From NCBI RefSeq assembly GCF_014651035.1, contig NZ_BMWC01000001.1:897574-961573 (forward strand): a stretch of 64,000 nucleotides of DNA, written 5' to 3'. Under the pieces are notes generated by a model. That model had not been told where the DNA came from. It worked only from the letters and a program-made list of their open reading frames with translations, and ran no database searches. Source of the DNA: Streptomyces lomondensis. Lineage in GTDB: Bacteria; Actinomycetota; Actinomycetes; Streptomycetales; Streptomycetaceae. Positions 43,755 through 51,767 of the stretch are shown piece by piece. Each line of letters opens with the position of its first letter. Within the stretch, counting starts at the first letter, position 1. Made by a program: the position numbers and the translations under genes.

Positions 43755-43793
43755 GTGCTCCATTTCCCCTAGCCGTCGTCGGCTTCCCCCAGG

Positions 43794-43837
43794 GCCGGTC
43801 AGGCCCTGTCAGGGCGCCGGTCAGGCCCTGTCAGGGC
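43794..43837. repeat. 22-bp perfect tandem duplication over the histidine-kinase stop codon
   Basis: The unit starting GCCGGTCAGGCCCTGTCAGG occurs at 43794-43815 and 43816-43837. Each copy holds the small palindrome GCCCTGTCAGGGC. The right copy contains the kinase stop codon at 43831-43833. Confidence 0.95.
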
Positions 43838-45207
43838 CCTTCGCCCCGACCGTTGTCGACGCCGCCGACGTGTGACGCGGACCGTCGGCCAACGTACACG
43901 GCGGTGTCGTCGCGCGAACCTTCCGCCCCCTCCGGCCGTGGATCCGCCGCGTCGAGCGGGAGTTCGGCCGTCACCGCGAACCCGCCCCTGGCCCGCGGCC
44001 CGGCCGTCAGCGAGCCGCCCGCCGCCGCGAGACGCTCCGCCAGACCGGTCAGCCCGGTGCCGCCGGTGACCGCCCCGGCGCCGGTGGCCGTCCTGCCGTC
44101 GGTGGCTGCCCCGCCGTCGGTGGCTGCCCCGCCCCCGGTGACCGCACCGGCCCCGTCGTCGGCCACCGTCAGCCGTACCCGCTCCCCGGCACCCGACAGC
44201 GTGATCTCGCAGCGGTCCGCCCCGCTGTGCCGTACGACGTTGGTGACCGCCTCCCGGACCACCCAGCCCAGCAGCGCCTCGGTCTGCGGCCCGGGCGGGG
44301 GGTCGCAGCGGGTGACGGCGAGCGTGATGCCCGCCGCCGTCAGCACCGAGTGCGCCCGGTCGAGTTCCGCGGCGAGGCTGCCCTGCCGGTAGCCGGTCAC
44401 GGCCTCCCGGATCTCCGTCAGGGCCTGGCGGCCCACGGCCTCGATGTCCGTGATCTGGGCCAGCGCCGCGTCCAGGTCGCGGGCGGCCAGCCGGCGGGCC
44501 GCCTCCGACTTCACGACGATCACCGACATCGTGTGCCCGAGCAGGTCGTGCAGATCGCGGGAGAAGCGCAGCCGTTCCTTCTCGACCGCCCGGCGGGCCA
44601 GCGCCTCCCGCGCGGCGCGCAACTCGCGCACCGCCTCGGACAGGCGCATGATCGCGGCCGTCACCATCGTCGAGATCCAGGTGGCGTACGCGATGTCCAG
44701 GCCGCCCCAGCCGTCGTGGAAGCAGGCCACCGCACCGGCCAGCACCGCCACCGCCGTCCCGGCCGGCCGCAGGTGCGACAGGCGCAGGGCCGCGCCCGTC
44801 GCGAGGCCGAGCAGGGGGAAGAACAGCAACCAGTTGTCGCCGTACCCGGCGGCGAGCGCGCACGTCACGGCCGTCAGCAGCCCGAGCGCCACCCGGGTCG
44901 AGCGGGCCTCGCGCTTCTCCTTGTGGAACGAGCGCAACGCCACATAGATGTAGAGGGTGTTGAAGGTCAGCAGGCCCAGGCCGCCGATCCACGGGTTCGG
45001 CGTGTGGCCCTGGACGAGGTTGGAGCACGCGCCCATCCCCAGCAGCAGCCACGGCAGCAGGGTGACGCCGCTGGGCGGCGGACCCGGGTGCGCGGGCAGC
45101 TCGCCGCCCCGCCGGCCCGCCAGGTGATGGCGCCGCCGCTCCCCGCCCTGCCGGGCGGCCGCCCGTATCGCCTCGGCCCGGCACCCGACCTTGTCTCTCC
45201 AGGACAT
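43831..45207 (-). CDS. Sensor histidine kinase (NarL-partner, HisKA_3 type)
   Basis: 458 residues, ATG 45207. Four to six N-terminal membrane helices (residues about 48-185), dimerisation helix with phospho-acceptor His in F-S-R-D-L-H-D-L-L-G-H-T-M-S, then an HATPase domain with V-V-R-E-A-V-T-N-V-V-R-H-S (N box) and V-A-D-D-G-A-G (G1). The ATP-lid region is expanded by repeats of G-A-A-T-D-G and G-A-V-T-G-G before G-T-G-L-T-G-L-A-E-R-L. It should phosphorylate the response regulator at 41926. The ABC-2 exporter genes directly upstream on the same strand are the usual targets. Confidence 0.9.
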   Translation of the reverse strand: MSWRDKVGCRAEAIRAAARQGGERRRHHLAGRRGGELPAHPGPPPSGVTLLPWLLLGMGACSNLVQGHTPNPWIGGLGLLTFNTLYIYVALRSFHKEKREARSTRVALGLLTAVTCALAAGYGDNWLLFFPLLGLATGAALRLSHLRPAGTAVAVLAGAVACFHDGWGGLDIAYATWISTMVTAAIMRLSEAVRELRAAREALARRAVEKERLRFSRDLHDLLGHTMSVIVVKSEAARRLAARDLDAALAQITDIEAVGRQALTEIREAVTGYRQGSLAAELDRAHSVLTAAGITLAVTRCDPPPGPQTEALLGWVVREAVTNVVRHSGADRCEITLSGAGERVRLTVADDGAGAVTGGGAATDGGAATDGRTATGAGAVTGGTGLTGLAERLAAAGGSLTAGPRARGGFAVTAELPLDAADPRPEGAEGSRDDTAVYVGRRSASHVGGVDNGRGEGP

Positions 45208-45221
45208 GTCCCCGTCCCCGA

Positions 45222-45938
45222 TCAGAGGTTCGCCGCGCCGCGGCGGTACGACAGGACAGCGTACGAGCCGAACACCAGCAGCCAGCCGATCAGCACGGCG
45301 ACGGCGCCCGGCGCCGGCGCGTGGCCCGTGGCGACCGATCCGCCGAGCTGGGCGAAGCGGTTGGCCGGCGTGTACCGGGACAGGGCGCGCAGCCAGTGCG
45401 GGAACAGCGTCACCGGGAACCACAGCCCGCCCAGCACCGCCAGACCCAGCCCGCAGAGCATGTTCGCCACGCCCGTGGTCTGCCCGGACAGCCGGTAGCC
45501 GTTGCCGAGGCCGAGCAGCGTGAAGGGGACCGAGCCGAGCCACAGCAGCGCCGCGATCCCCGCCCACTGCCAGGCGGCCAGCCGTACGCCGTTCAGCAGA
45601 CCGCCGGCCGCCAGGACGGCGACGATCGCGGGCAGGACCGTGACCGTGCCGGTCAGGGCCCGGCCGACCACCACCTGGCGGGGTGTCATCGGGGTCACCC
45701 GCAGCTGCCGCAGCCAGCCGGTCGCCCGGTCCTCGGCGACCCCGCCACCGGTGTTGAGCGCCGAGCCGAGCGCCCCGTAGGCGGCCATGCCGACCATCCC
45801 GCCGGTCCGCCAGCCGCTCTCGTCCTGGCCGAGGTTGGTGAACAGCAGGTACATCAGCACCGGCATCGCGATCCCGCCGACCACGAACCCCGGGTCGCGC
45901 AGTGTGCGGCGGACCTCCAGCCGCAGGTAGTCCCTCAT
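45222..45938 (-). CDS. ABC-2 type transporter permease
   Basis: 238 residues, ATG 45938, overlapping the ATPase stop by ATGA. Six membrane helices with the ABC-2 pattern: cytoplasmic start R-R-T-L-R-D-P-G-F, E-D-R-A-T-G-W-L-R-Q-L-R-V-T-P-M (coupling region) and G-L-W-F-P-V-T-L-F-P-H-W-L as the conserved motif in helix 5. It forms an exporter with the ATPase encoded just upstream. Substrate unknown; drug, lipid or peptide export is typical. Confidence 0.9.
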   Translation of the reverse strand: MRDYLRLEVRRTLRDPGFVVGGIAMPVLMYLLFTNLGQDESGWRTGGMVGMAAYGALGSALNTGGGVAEDRATGWLRQLRVTPMTPRQVVVGRALTGTVTVLPAIVAVLAAGGLLNGVRLAAWQWAGIAALLWLGSVPFTLLGLGNGYRLSGQTTGVANMLCGLGLAVLGGLWFPVTLFPHWLRALSRYTPANRFAQLGGSVATGHAPAPGAVAVLIGWLLVFGSYAVLSYRRGAANL

Positions 45939-46837
45939 CGCACCGGCTCCGGGTCGGTCAGGGCCAGGAACGCGTCGTCCAGCGAAGCCGGCGCGACCTC
46001 CAGCGCCCGCACCGCGCCCAGACCGGCCAGGGCGAGCACGGTGGCGTCGGAGTCGTCGGTGCGCAGCCGGGCCCGGCCCTCGCGCACCTCCACAGCCCGC
46101 ACACCGGGCAGCAGGGACAGCGCCTCGGGGGCCTCGCCCGCCAGGTCGAAGGAGACCAGGCTGCCGCCCGCCGACCGCCGCAGGTCGTCCCCCGTGCCGT
46201 CGGCGACGATCCGGCCCCGGTCGATGACGAGGATCCGGTCGGCGTGCGCGTCGGCCTCCTCCAGGTAGTGGGTGGAGAACAGCACGGTGTGGCCCCGGCG
46301 GGCGTAGCCGCGCATCGAGGTCCAGAAGGCGTGGCGGGCCTCCACGTCCAGGGCGGCGGTGGGCTCGTCCAGGACCAGGAGCGCCGGGTTCCCGGCGAGC
46401 GCGACCGCGAGCCGTACGCGCTGCGCCTGGCCGCCGGAGAGGCGGTCCACCCGGCGTCCCGCCAGCCCGGCGATCCCCGCCAGCTCCAGGGCCTCCGCGA
46501 CCGGCAGCGGGGCCGGATAGCGGCCGGCCACGAACGCGACCAGTTCCCCCACCGTCACCCGGGAGACCGCCCGGGCCTCCTGGAGCATCGCCCCGACCCG
46601 CCCGGCGCGCACGGACGCCTCCGGCGGCCCGCCGAACAGCTCCACCGTGCCCGAGTCCGGCTCGGTCAGGCCGAGCAGCAGGGAGATCGTGGTGGACTTG
46701 CCCGCGCCGTTCCGGCCGAGCAGGGCGACCGTCCCGCCCGGTGCGATGCCGAGATCGACGCCGTCCACGGCGCGCACCTCGCCGTAGGTCTTGACCGTGC
46801 CCGTGAAGGACACGGCCGTCTGGGTCCGTGTGGTCAT
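45935..46837 (-). CDS. ABC transporter ATP-binding protein (ABC-2 exporter)
   Basis: 300 residues, ATG 46837. DrrA/NatA-type ATPase: Walker A L-G-R-N-G-A-G-K-S-T, Q-loop L-Q-E-A-R, signature L-S-G-G-Q-A-Q-R, Walker B L-L-V-L-D-E-P-T-A-A-L-D and switch T-H-Y. The C-terminal 80 residues are the regulatory extension seen in this group. First gene of the ATPase-permease-kinase-pyruvyl transferase-regulator run on the minus strand, which looks like one operon. Confidence 0.92.
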   Translation of the reverse strand: MTTRTQTAVSFTGTVKTYGEVRAVDGVDLGIAPGGTVALLGRNGAGKSTTISLLLGLTEPDSGTVELFGGPPEASVRAGRVGAMLQEARAVSRVTVGELVAFVAGRYPAPLPVAEALELAGIAGLAGRRVDRLSGGQAQRVRLAVALAGNPALLVLDEPTAALDVEARHAFWTSMRGYARRGHTVLFSTHYLEEADAHADRILVIDRGRIVADGTGDDLRRSAGGSLVSFDLAGEAPEALSLLPGVRAVEVREGRARLRTDDSDATVLALAGLGAVRALEVAPASLDDAFLALTDPEPVR

Positions 46838-46923
46838 GGCAGGGACGCTACGGACCGGCCGGGGCCGCCCGGCAGATGCGCTTGTACGGAATCCGGCAGG
46901 ACAAATGTCATCCCCCGACCGAT

Positions 46924-46938
46924 CTGACTCGACGTCAG
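46924..46938. promoter_or_regulatory. CTGAC-N5-GTCAG palindrome before hydratase operon
   Basis: CTGAC-TCGAC-GTCAG lies 46 bases upstream of the KstR box and shares arms and spacing with the sites at 34564 and 50055. Confidence 0.5.
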
Positions 46939-46983
46939 GAGCCTTCACAACTATGGGGGGCTGGGCTATACAGAGGGCGCAGG

Positions 46984-47001
46984 ACTGGAACGCGTTCCAG
47001 T
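46984..47001. promoter_or_regulatory. KstR operator, perfect 18-bp palindrome
   Basis: ACTGGAACGCGTTCCAGT is fully self-complementary and contains TGGAACGCGTTCCA, an exact fit to TnnAACnnGTTnnA. It lies 80 bases before the hydratase start. Confidence 0.85.
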
Positions 47002-47080
47002 TCGGTCCCAGACGGCCTCGGTGCGGCCGACGGTGCGGACGGCCGTACCGAGGTCTTCCCTCACGGCGATCAGGAGCCCC

Positions 47081-47938
47081 ATGCCCATCGACGCAGCCAA
47101 GGCGCTCGCCGCCGAACCCCGGACCGGTGAGATCTCCTGGGATCACAAGGACGTGCAGCTCTACCACCTCGGCATCGGCGCGGGCAGCCCCGCCACCGAC
47201 CCCGACGAGCTGCGCTACACCCTGGAGTCCCGGCTGCACGTCCTGCCGAGCTTCGCCACCGTCGCCGGCGCCGGGAAACCCGGGGTGATCAGCGGCCTGT
47301 CCATGCCCGGCGTCGACGTCGACCTCGCCCGGGTCCTGCACGGCGGCCAGAGCCTTCGGATCCACCGCCCTCTCCCCGCCGAGGGCCGCGCGACCGCCAC
47401 CGGGCGCATCGCCGCCGTGTACGACAAGGGCAAGGCGGCCGTCCTCGTCATGCGCACCGAAGTGGCCGACGCCGAGGGGCCGTTGTGGACCAACGACGCG
47501 CAGATCTACGTGCGGGGCGAGGGCGGCTGGGGCGGCGACCGAGGGCCCGCCGGCCGGCCCGAACCGCCCGCCGGTGCACCGGACCGGGTCGTCGAGCGGC
47601 ACGTCCGCGAGGACCAGGCCCTGCTCTACCGCCTCTCCGGCGACTGGAACCCGCTGCACGCCGACCCGGAGTTCGCCAAGCTCGCCGGCTTCGAGCGGCC
47701 CATCCTGCACGGCCTGTGCACCTACGGCATGACCCTCAAGGCCGTCGTCGACACGCTGCTCGGCGGGGACGTGACCCGGGTGCGGTCGTACGCCACCCGG
47801 TTCGCCGGGGTCGTGTACCCGGGGGAGACGCTGCGCATCCGCATGTGGTCCGGGGAGGGCTCCGTACGCGTCGCCGTGAGCGCCGTGGAGCGGGACGACG
47901 CGCCCGTCCTCGCCGACACCATCGTCGAACACACCTGA
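47081..47938 (+). CDS. MaoC-type steroid enoyl-CoA hydratase (ChsH3/Rv3538-like)
   Basis: 285 residues, ATG 47081 after CAGGAG. Double hot-dog hydratase: N-terminal half with D-V-Q-L-Y-H-L-G-I-G-A-G and D-K-G-K-A-A-V-L, C-terminal half with the R-hydratase motif Y-R-L-S-G-D-W-N-P-L-H-A-D-P-E-F-A (catalytic Asp and His) and G-L-C-T-Y-G-M. As recalled, it follows M. tuberculosis Rv3538 (ChsH3) over the whole length. Predicted to hydrate a steroid side-chain enoyl-CoA. First gene of a three-gene operon with an alcohol dehydrogenase and an SDR, behind an exact KstR box. Confidence 0.87.
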   Translation: MPIDAAKALAAEPRTGEISWDHKDVQLYHLGIGAGSPATDPDELRYTLESRLHVLPSFATVAGAGKPGVISGLSMPGVDVDLARVLHGGQSLRIHRPLPAEGRATATGRIAAVYDKGKAAVLVMRTEVADAEGPLWTNDAQIYVRGEGGWGGDRGPAGRPEPPAGAPDRVVERHVREDQALLYRLSGDWNPLHADPEFAKLAGFERPILHGLCTYGMTLKAVVDTLLGGDVTRVRSYATRFAGVVYPGETLRIRMWSGEGSVRVAVSAVERDDAPVLADTIVEHT

Positions 47939-47970
47939 TTCCCAGACGCCGTACGAGGGGAGCCCGCACC

Positions 47971-49047
47971 ATGCGCGCAGCCGTACTGCACGAGATCGGC
48001 CAGGACAAGCTGGAGGTCCTCGACGACGTCGAGGCGGTGGGGTTCGGACCCGGCAAGGTGCGGATCCGGGTGCGCGCCACGGGGCTGTGCCACTCGGACC
48101 TGTCCGCGATGAGCGGGGTGCTGCCGCAGCCCGCGCCGTTCGTGCCCGGGCACGAGGGGGCGGGGGAGATCCTCGAAGTCGGCGAAGGTGTCGGCCACTT
48201 GACGGCCGGTGACCGGGTCGTCGTGTGCTGGCTGCCCGCCTGCGGGGCCTGTCCCGCCTGCAAGCGCGGCCAGACCGAGCTGTGCCTCGCCGGGTTCATG
48301 AACGCCGGCACCCCCAACTTCAAGCGCCCCGGCGGGGACGTCTTCGGCATGGCCGGCACCGGCACCTTCACCGAGGAGGTCGTCGTCGACGCCGGCTGCG
48401 CGGTGCCGATACCCGACGACGTGCCCTTCGACATCGCCGCCCTCATCGGCTGCGGCGTGACGACCGGGCTGGGCGCCGCGCTCAACACGGCCGACCTGGA
48501 GGCCGGTTCGTCGGTGGCGGTCATCGGGTGCGGCGGCGTGGGCATCTCCGTGATCCAGGGCGCCCGGCTGAAGGGCGCCGCCGAGATCGTCGCCGTCGAT
48601 CCGGTCGTCTCCCGGCGTGAAGCCGCCCTGCGGTTCGGGGCCACGAAAGCGGTCTCGCCCGACGAACTGCCCGACGCCAAACAGCAGATCACCGGCGGCG
48701 AGGGCTTCGACCACGTCTTCGAGGTCGTCGGCAGGTCCGCCACGGCCCGCACCGCGTACGACAGCACCCGGCGCGGCGGCACCCTCGTCGTGGTCGGCGC
48801 CGGCGCCATGGACGACTTCCTCCAGCTCAACATGTTCGAGCTGTTCTTCGACGAGAAGCGGATCCTGCCGTCCATGTACGGCGGCGGGGACGTCCTGCGC
48901 TCCTACGAGCGCACCATCGCCCTGTGGCGGGCCGGACGGATCGACCTGGCGGGCCTGATCACCCACCGGGTCCCGTTCGCCGACGTCAACGAGGCCCTGG
49001 ACCAGATGCGGACCGGGACCGCCCTGCGCACCTGCATCGAGATGTGA
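47971..49047 (+). CDS. Zinc-dependent alcohol dehydrogenase (class III-like)
   Basis: 358 residues, ATG 47971, GAGGGGAG upstream. Medium-chain dehydrogenase: catalytic zinc ligands in G-L-C-H-S-D and G-H-E-G-A-G, structural zinc site C-G-A-C-P-A-C-K-R-G-Q-T-E-L-C, and NAD-binding G-C-G-G-V-G. Such enzymes oxidise primary alcohols to aldehydes with NAD+. In this operon it may act on hydroxylated sterol side-chain intermediates. M. tuberculosis KstR also controls an Adh-type gene, as I recall (Rv0162c). Confidence 0.88.
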   Translation: MRAAVLHEIGQDKLEVLDDVEAVGFGPGKVRIRVRATGLCHSDLSAMSGVLPQPAPFVPGHEGAGEILEVGEGVGHLTAGDRVVVCWLPACGACPACKRGQTELCLAGFMNAGTPNFKRPGGDVFGMAGTGTFTEEVVVDAGCAVPIPDDVPFDIAALIGCGVTTGLGAALNTADLEAGSSVAVIGCGGVGISVIQGARLKGAAEIVAVDPVVSRREAALRFGATKAVSPDELPDAKQQITGGEGFDHVFEVVGRSATARTAYDSTRRGGTLVVVGAGAMDDFLQLNMFELFFDEKRILPSMYGGGDVLRSYERTIALWRAGRIDLAGLITHRVPFADVNEALDQMRTGTALRTCIEM

Positions 49048-49058
49048 GGACGGACGCC

Positions 49059-49997
49059 ATGCCGCTGCCGCTGGAGGGACTGTCCGCGATCGTCACCGGC
49101 GCGGGCCGCGGGCTCGGCCGCGCCGAGGCGCTGGAACTCGCCCGGCTGGGCGCCGCCGTGGTCGTCAACGACTACGGGCAGCCAGGCCGCGACGGCAGCG
49201 GCGAGGCCTCGGCCGGGCCCGCCGAGGAGGTCGCCGCCGAGATCCGGGCAGTCGGCGGGGCCGCCCTCGCCCACACCGGCGACGTCTCCGACTTCGAGCA
49301 GGCCCGGGAGCTGGTCGAACTGGCCGTCACCGAGTTCGGCAAGCTCGACATCCTCGTCAACAACGCGGGCATCCTGCGCGACCGGATGGTGTTCTCGATG
49401 GCCGAGGAGGAGTGGGACGCCGTGCTCCGGGTGCACCTCAAGGGGCACTTCAACACCACCCGGTTCGCCGCCGCCCACTGGCGGGAGCGGTCCAAGCGGG
49501 CCGGGGAGCCGGTGTACGGGCGGATCGTGAACACCTCCTCGGAGGCGTTCCTCGCCGGTTCCGCCGGGCAGCCCAACTACGCGGCGGCCAAGGGCGGCAT
49601 CGTCGGCCTCACCACCTCCACCGCCCTCGCCCTCGGCAGGTACGGCGTGACGGCCAACGCCATCTGCCCGCGCGCCCGCACCCGGATGACCGAGGACGTC
49701 TTCGCGGGTGTCGAGCGGCCCTCCGAAGGCGGCCTCGACCCGCTCGCCCCCGAGCACGTCGCGCCCCTCGTCGGCTATCTGGCCTCGCCCGCCGCCGCCC
49801 GGGTGACCGGGCAGCTCCTCGTGGTGCACGGCGGCATGGTGGCCGTCGTCGAACGGCCCCGGGTCGCCGCCAAGTTCGACAGCAAGCAGGACACCTTCAC
49901 GTACGACGAGCTGGACGCCGTCCTCGGGCCGTACTACGCGGACCGGCCGGGGGAGACGTTCGCGGCGGCGGAGGTGCTGGGGCTGAAACGCGGGTGA
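49059..49997 (+). CDS. SDR dehydrogenase, 17beta-HSD4/MFE-2 type (Hsd4A/Rv3548c-like)
   Basis: 312 residues, ATG 49059, 11 bases after the dehydrogenase stop. Short-chain dehydrogenase with T-G-A-G-R-G-L-G, N-N-A-G, catalytic Ser in I-V-N-T-S-S-E and Y-A-A-A-K. The D-Y-G ... G-D-G-S-G insertion and the extended C-terminus match hydroxyacyl-CoA dehydrogenases of the peroxisomal multifunctional type. In sterol degradation, relatives oxidise the 3-hydroxyacyl-CoA side chain made by the hydratase two genes upstream. Followed by a strong terminator. Confidence 0.88.
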   Translation: MPLPLEGLSAIVTGAGRGLGRAEALELARLGAAVVVNDYGQPGRDGSGEASAGPAEEVAAEIRAVGGAALAHTGDVSDFEQARELVELAVTEFGKLDILVNNAGILRDRMVFSMAEEEWDAVLRVHLKGHFNTTRFAAAHWRERSKRAGEPVYGRIVNTSSEAFLAGSAGQPNYAAAKGGIVGLTTSTALALGRYGVTANAICPRARTRMTEDVFAGVERPSEGGLDPLAPEHVAPLVGYLASPAAARVTGQLLVVHGGMVAVVERPRVAAKFDSKQDTFTYDELDAVLGPYYADRPGETFAAAEVLGLKRG

Positions 49998-50006
49998 ACG
50001 ACATGG

Positions 50007-50041
50007 AACGGCCCTTCCCGCTTGTGGCGGGAAGGGCCGTT
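50007..50041 (+). terminator. Very strong hairpin terminator
   Basis: AACGGCCCTTCCCGC pairs perfectly with GCGGGAAGGGCCGTT around a TTGTG loop, 10 bases after the SDR stop. It also ends the converging small gene. Confidence 0.9.
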
Positions 50042-50054
50042 CGCCGTCTGGTGA

Positions 50055-50069
50055 CTGACGTGCCGTCAG
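50055..50069. promoter_or_regulatory. Third CTGAC-N5-GTCAG palindrome
   Basis: CTGAC-GTGCC-GTCAG beside the terminator, overlapping the stop codon of the small minus-strand gene. Its position is not a promoter, so it may be chance. Confidence 0.3.
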
Positions 50070-50230
50070 GCCGCAGTCCCGGCTTGCTCGGTCTCCGCCA
50101 CCGGCTTGCGGTGGCGTCCGCGCGGAGCCGTCTCGCTGTCCTGCGTGGAGACCTGACCACGGTGCCGGCCGTGGCCGGCGGAGATCTCCTGGACGTCATT
50201 GCGCGGCTGGTTCGTGCTGGCGTCGCTCAT
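50066..50230 (-). CDS. 54-residue hydrophilic conserved small protein
   Basis: Minus-strand frame from ATG 50230 to TGA at 50066-50068. The product begins MSDASTNQPRNDVQEISAGH and contains G-R-H-R-G-Q-V and P-R-G-R-H-R-K-P repeats, rich in His, Arg and Glu. Conserved-looking small Streptomyces protein, no known role. Clear reading frame between two well-defined features; start lacks a strong ribosome site. Confidence 0.5.
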   Translation of the reverse strand: MSDASTNQPRNDVQEISAGHGRHRGQVSTQDSETAPRGRHRKPVAETEQAGTAA

Positions 50231-50279
50231 CGGATGGAATTCACCCCGTCAACATGATCTTTTTTACAGCCGGGTGAGT

Positions 50280-51569
50280 TTAACCGGCACCCCTGACATC
50301 GGATCCAGACGGCCACGCCAACCGGCACGGGTTCGTTACAAGGCGTCCCAACGGCGCCTGCTGAAGGGGCACCGGGCGGGGGGCGGAGGCCGGTGCCGCG
50401 GGCTGCGCGTGACCCCCGGCGGTTTCCGGAGCCGGGCGCGCCGCTTCTGGGGAGTGCTGCCCCGGCTCGGGCGGTGCGGCGGCGGTCCGCACGTCGGTCT
50501 CCGGATGCGGCGTGCCACCGGACTCGGACTCGGGCTCCGGCTCGGCGGCCGGGGGCGGGCTCACCTGGGCCACACCGCACGGCACGGCCTCCGTCGCGTA
50601 CGGCAGGCGCAGCACCCCGTCCGCCGTCCACAGGCCGCTGCCCGCCAACCACCCCTCCGGCGCCGGGAGATGGTGCACCCGCCGCTCGGTCGGCCGCCAC
50701 ACGCCGATCCAGCTGCCGGCCGGCCCGTCGACCCGCAGCGCCACCGCGCAGCTCTCCGGCGTCAGCATCTGCCCCGGCTGGATCGCGAACGGCGTGACGG
50801 AGCAGTCCCGCAGCCGCAGGCACTCCGGGAACCGCACCGGCAGGGTGCTGCCCAGCACACCCCAGCCCAGCCGGTCCTGCCCGGGCGAGGGCGCGTCCGA
50901 GCGGACGATCAGCAGTCCGCTGTCGTGGTCGGCGAGCAGCAGCCGGTCGTCGCTGTCGGCGGCGATCTGGAGCAGCGGCGACACCTCGCCGCCGCGCTCC
51001 AGGTCCACCACGACGGCCTTGGTGCGGCCGCCGGTCTCCCGGTCCAGGGCCAGCAGCCGTGCCGTACGGTCCAGCCAGACCCCGCCCGAGCAGCGGCCGG
51101 GCAGCTCGGCCAGCCGCTCGGGCCCGAAGGCGCCGCCCGCCACCAGCCACACCGACGTCGACCGCGGACCGACGGCGAGGGCGTACGCCTTCTCGCCGCC
51201 GGGAGCGGGCGGCAGCAGCCGCAGCCGCGCGGAGTCGTCCGGGCACTCGACCGCGCCCAGGGGCAGCTCACCGGTGCCGGGCCCGGTCGGGTACAGCAGG
51301 GAGAAGGCGTGCCGCCGGGCCACCAGCCGGTGGATGAGGACCCGCCCGTCCCCCATCGGCTGCACCTCGGTGCCGGGCTCCTCCGGCTGGTTGCGGGGCA
51401 GGGGCACCGCGTAGGGCTCCGGGCCGTCCAGGGTCCAGCGCTCCGGGAACCAGGAGTCGCCCGCGGACGCGAGGCGTGCGGCGTAGGCACCGTCCACGGT
51501 GAGCGTGCAGCCTGCCGGCGCCGCCCCGTCCTCGTGTCCCGCCGAAGGCTCGATCGCACAGGCAGTCAT
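50280..51569 (-). CDS. Hypothetical protein with beta-propeller-like pattern and Pro/Glu-rich tail
   Basis: 429 residues, ATG 51569 with a strong GGAGGTGA ribosome site. Repeating beta segments (G-R-V-L-I-H-R-L-V, L-L-L-A-D-H-D-S-G-L-L-I-V, W-I-G-V-W-R-P-T-E-R-R) suggest a propeller-like cytosolic domain to about residue 340. The last 85 residues are low-complexity Pro/Glu/Ser/Ala. No signal peptide or known motif. Monocistronic, divergent from the Nif3 gene. Confidence 0.68.
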   Translation of the reverse strand: MTACAIEPSAGHEDGAAPAGCTLTVDGAYAARLASAGDSWFPERWTLDGPEPYAVPLPRNQPEEPGTEVQPMGDGRVLIHRLVARRHAFSLLYPTGPGTGELPLGAVECPDDSARLRLLPPAPGGEKAYALAVGPRSTSVWLVAGGAFGPERLAELPGRCSGGVWLDRTARLLALDRETGGRTKAVVVDLERGGEVSPLLQIAADSDDRLLLADHDSGLLIVRSDAPSPGQDRLGWGVLGSTLPVRFPECLRLRDCSVTPFAIQPGQMLTPESCAVALRVDGPAGSWIGVWRPTERRVHHLPAPEGWLAGSGLWTADGVLRLPYATEAVPCGVAQVSPPPAAEPEPESESGGTPHPETDVRTAAAPPEPGQHSPEAARPAPETAGGHAQPAAPASAPRPVPLQQAPLGRLVTNPCRLAWPSGSDVRGAG

Positions 51570-51767
51570 CGTTCGGTCACCTCCAGTGACGAACGTAGTT
51601 TTCGCGCGCGCGGGCGGGGAATCCGTGAGCACCGGCTTCACACATAAGGGTGTTCCAGGAACGATTCGCCTGAGGGAAAGGGGGCGATTGTGCTGAGCGG
51701 GGCGAAGGGGGCCCGGAGCGGGCGGCGGCGGTTCAACGCCACAGATCAGGCGGGTAGCCTTGCACCC

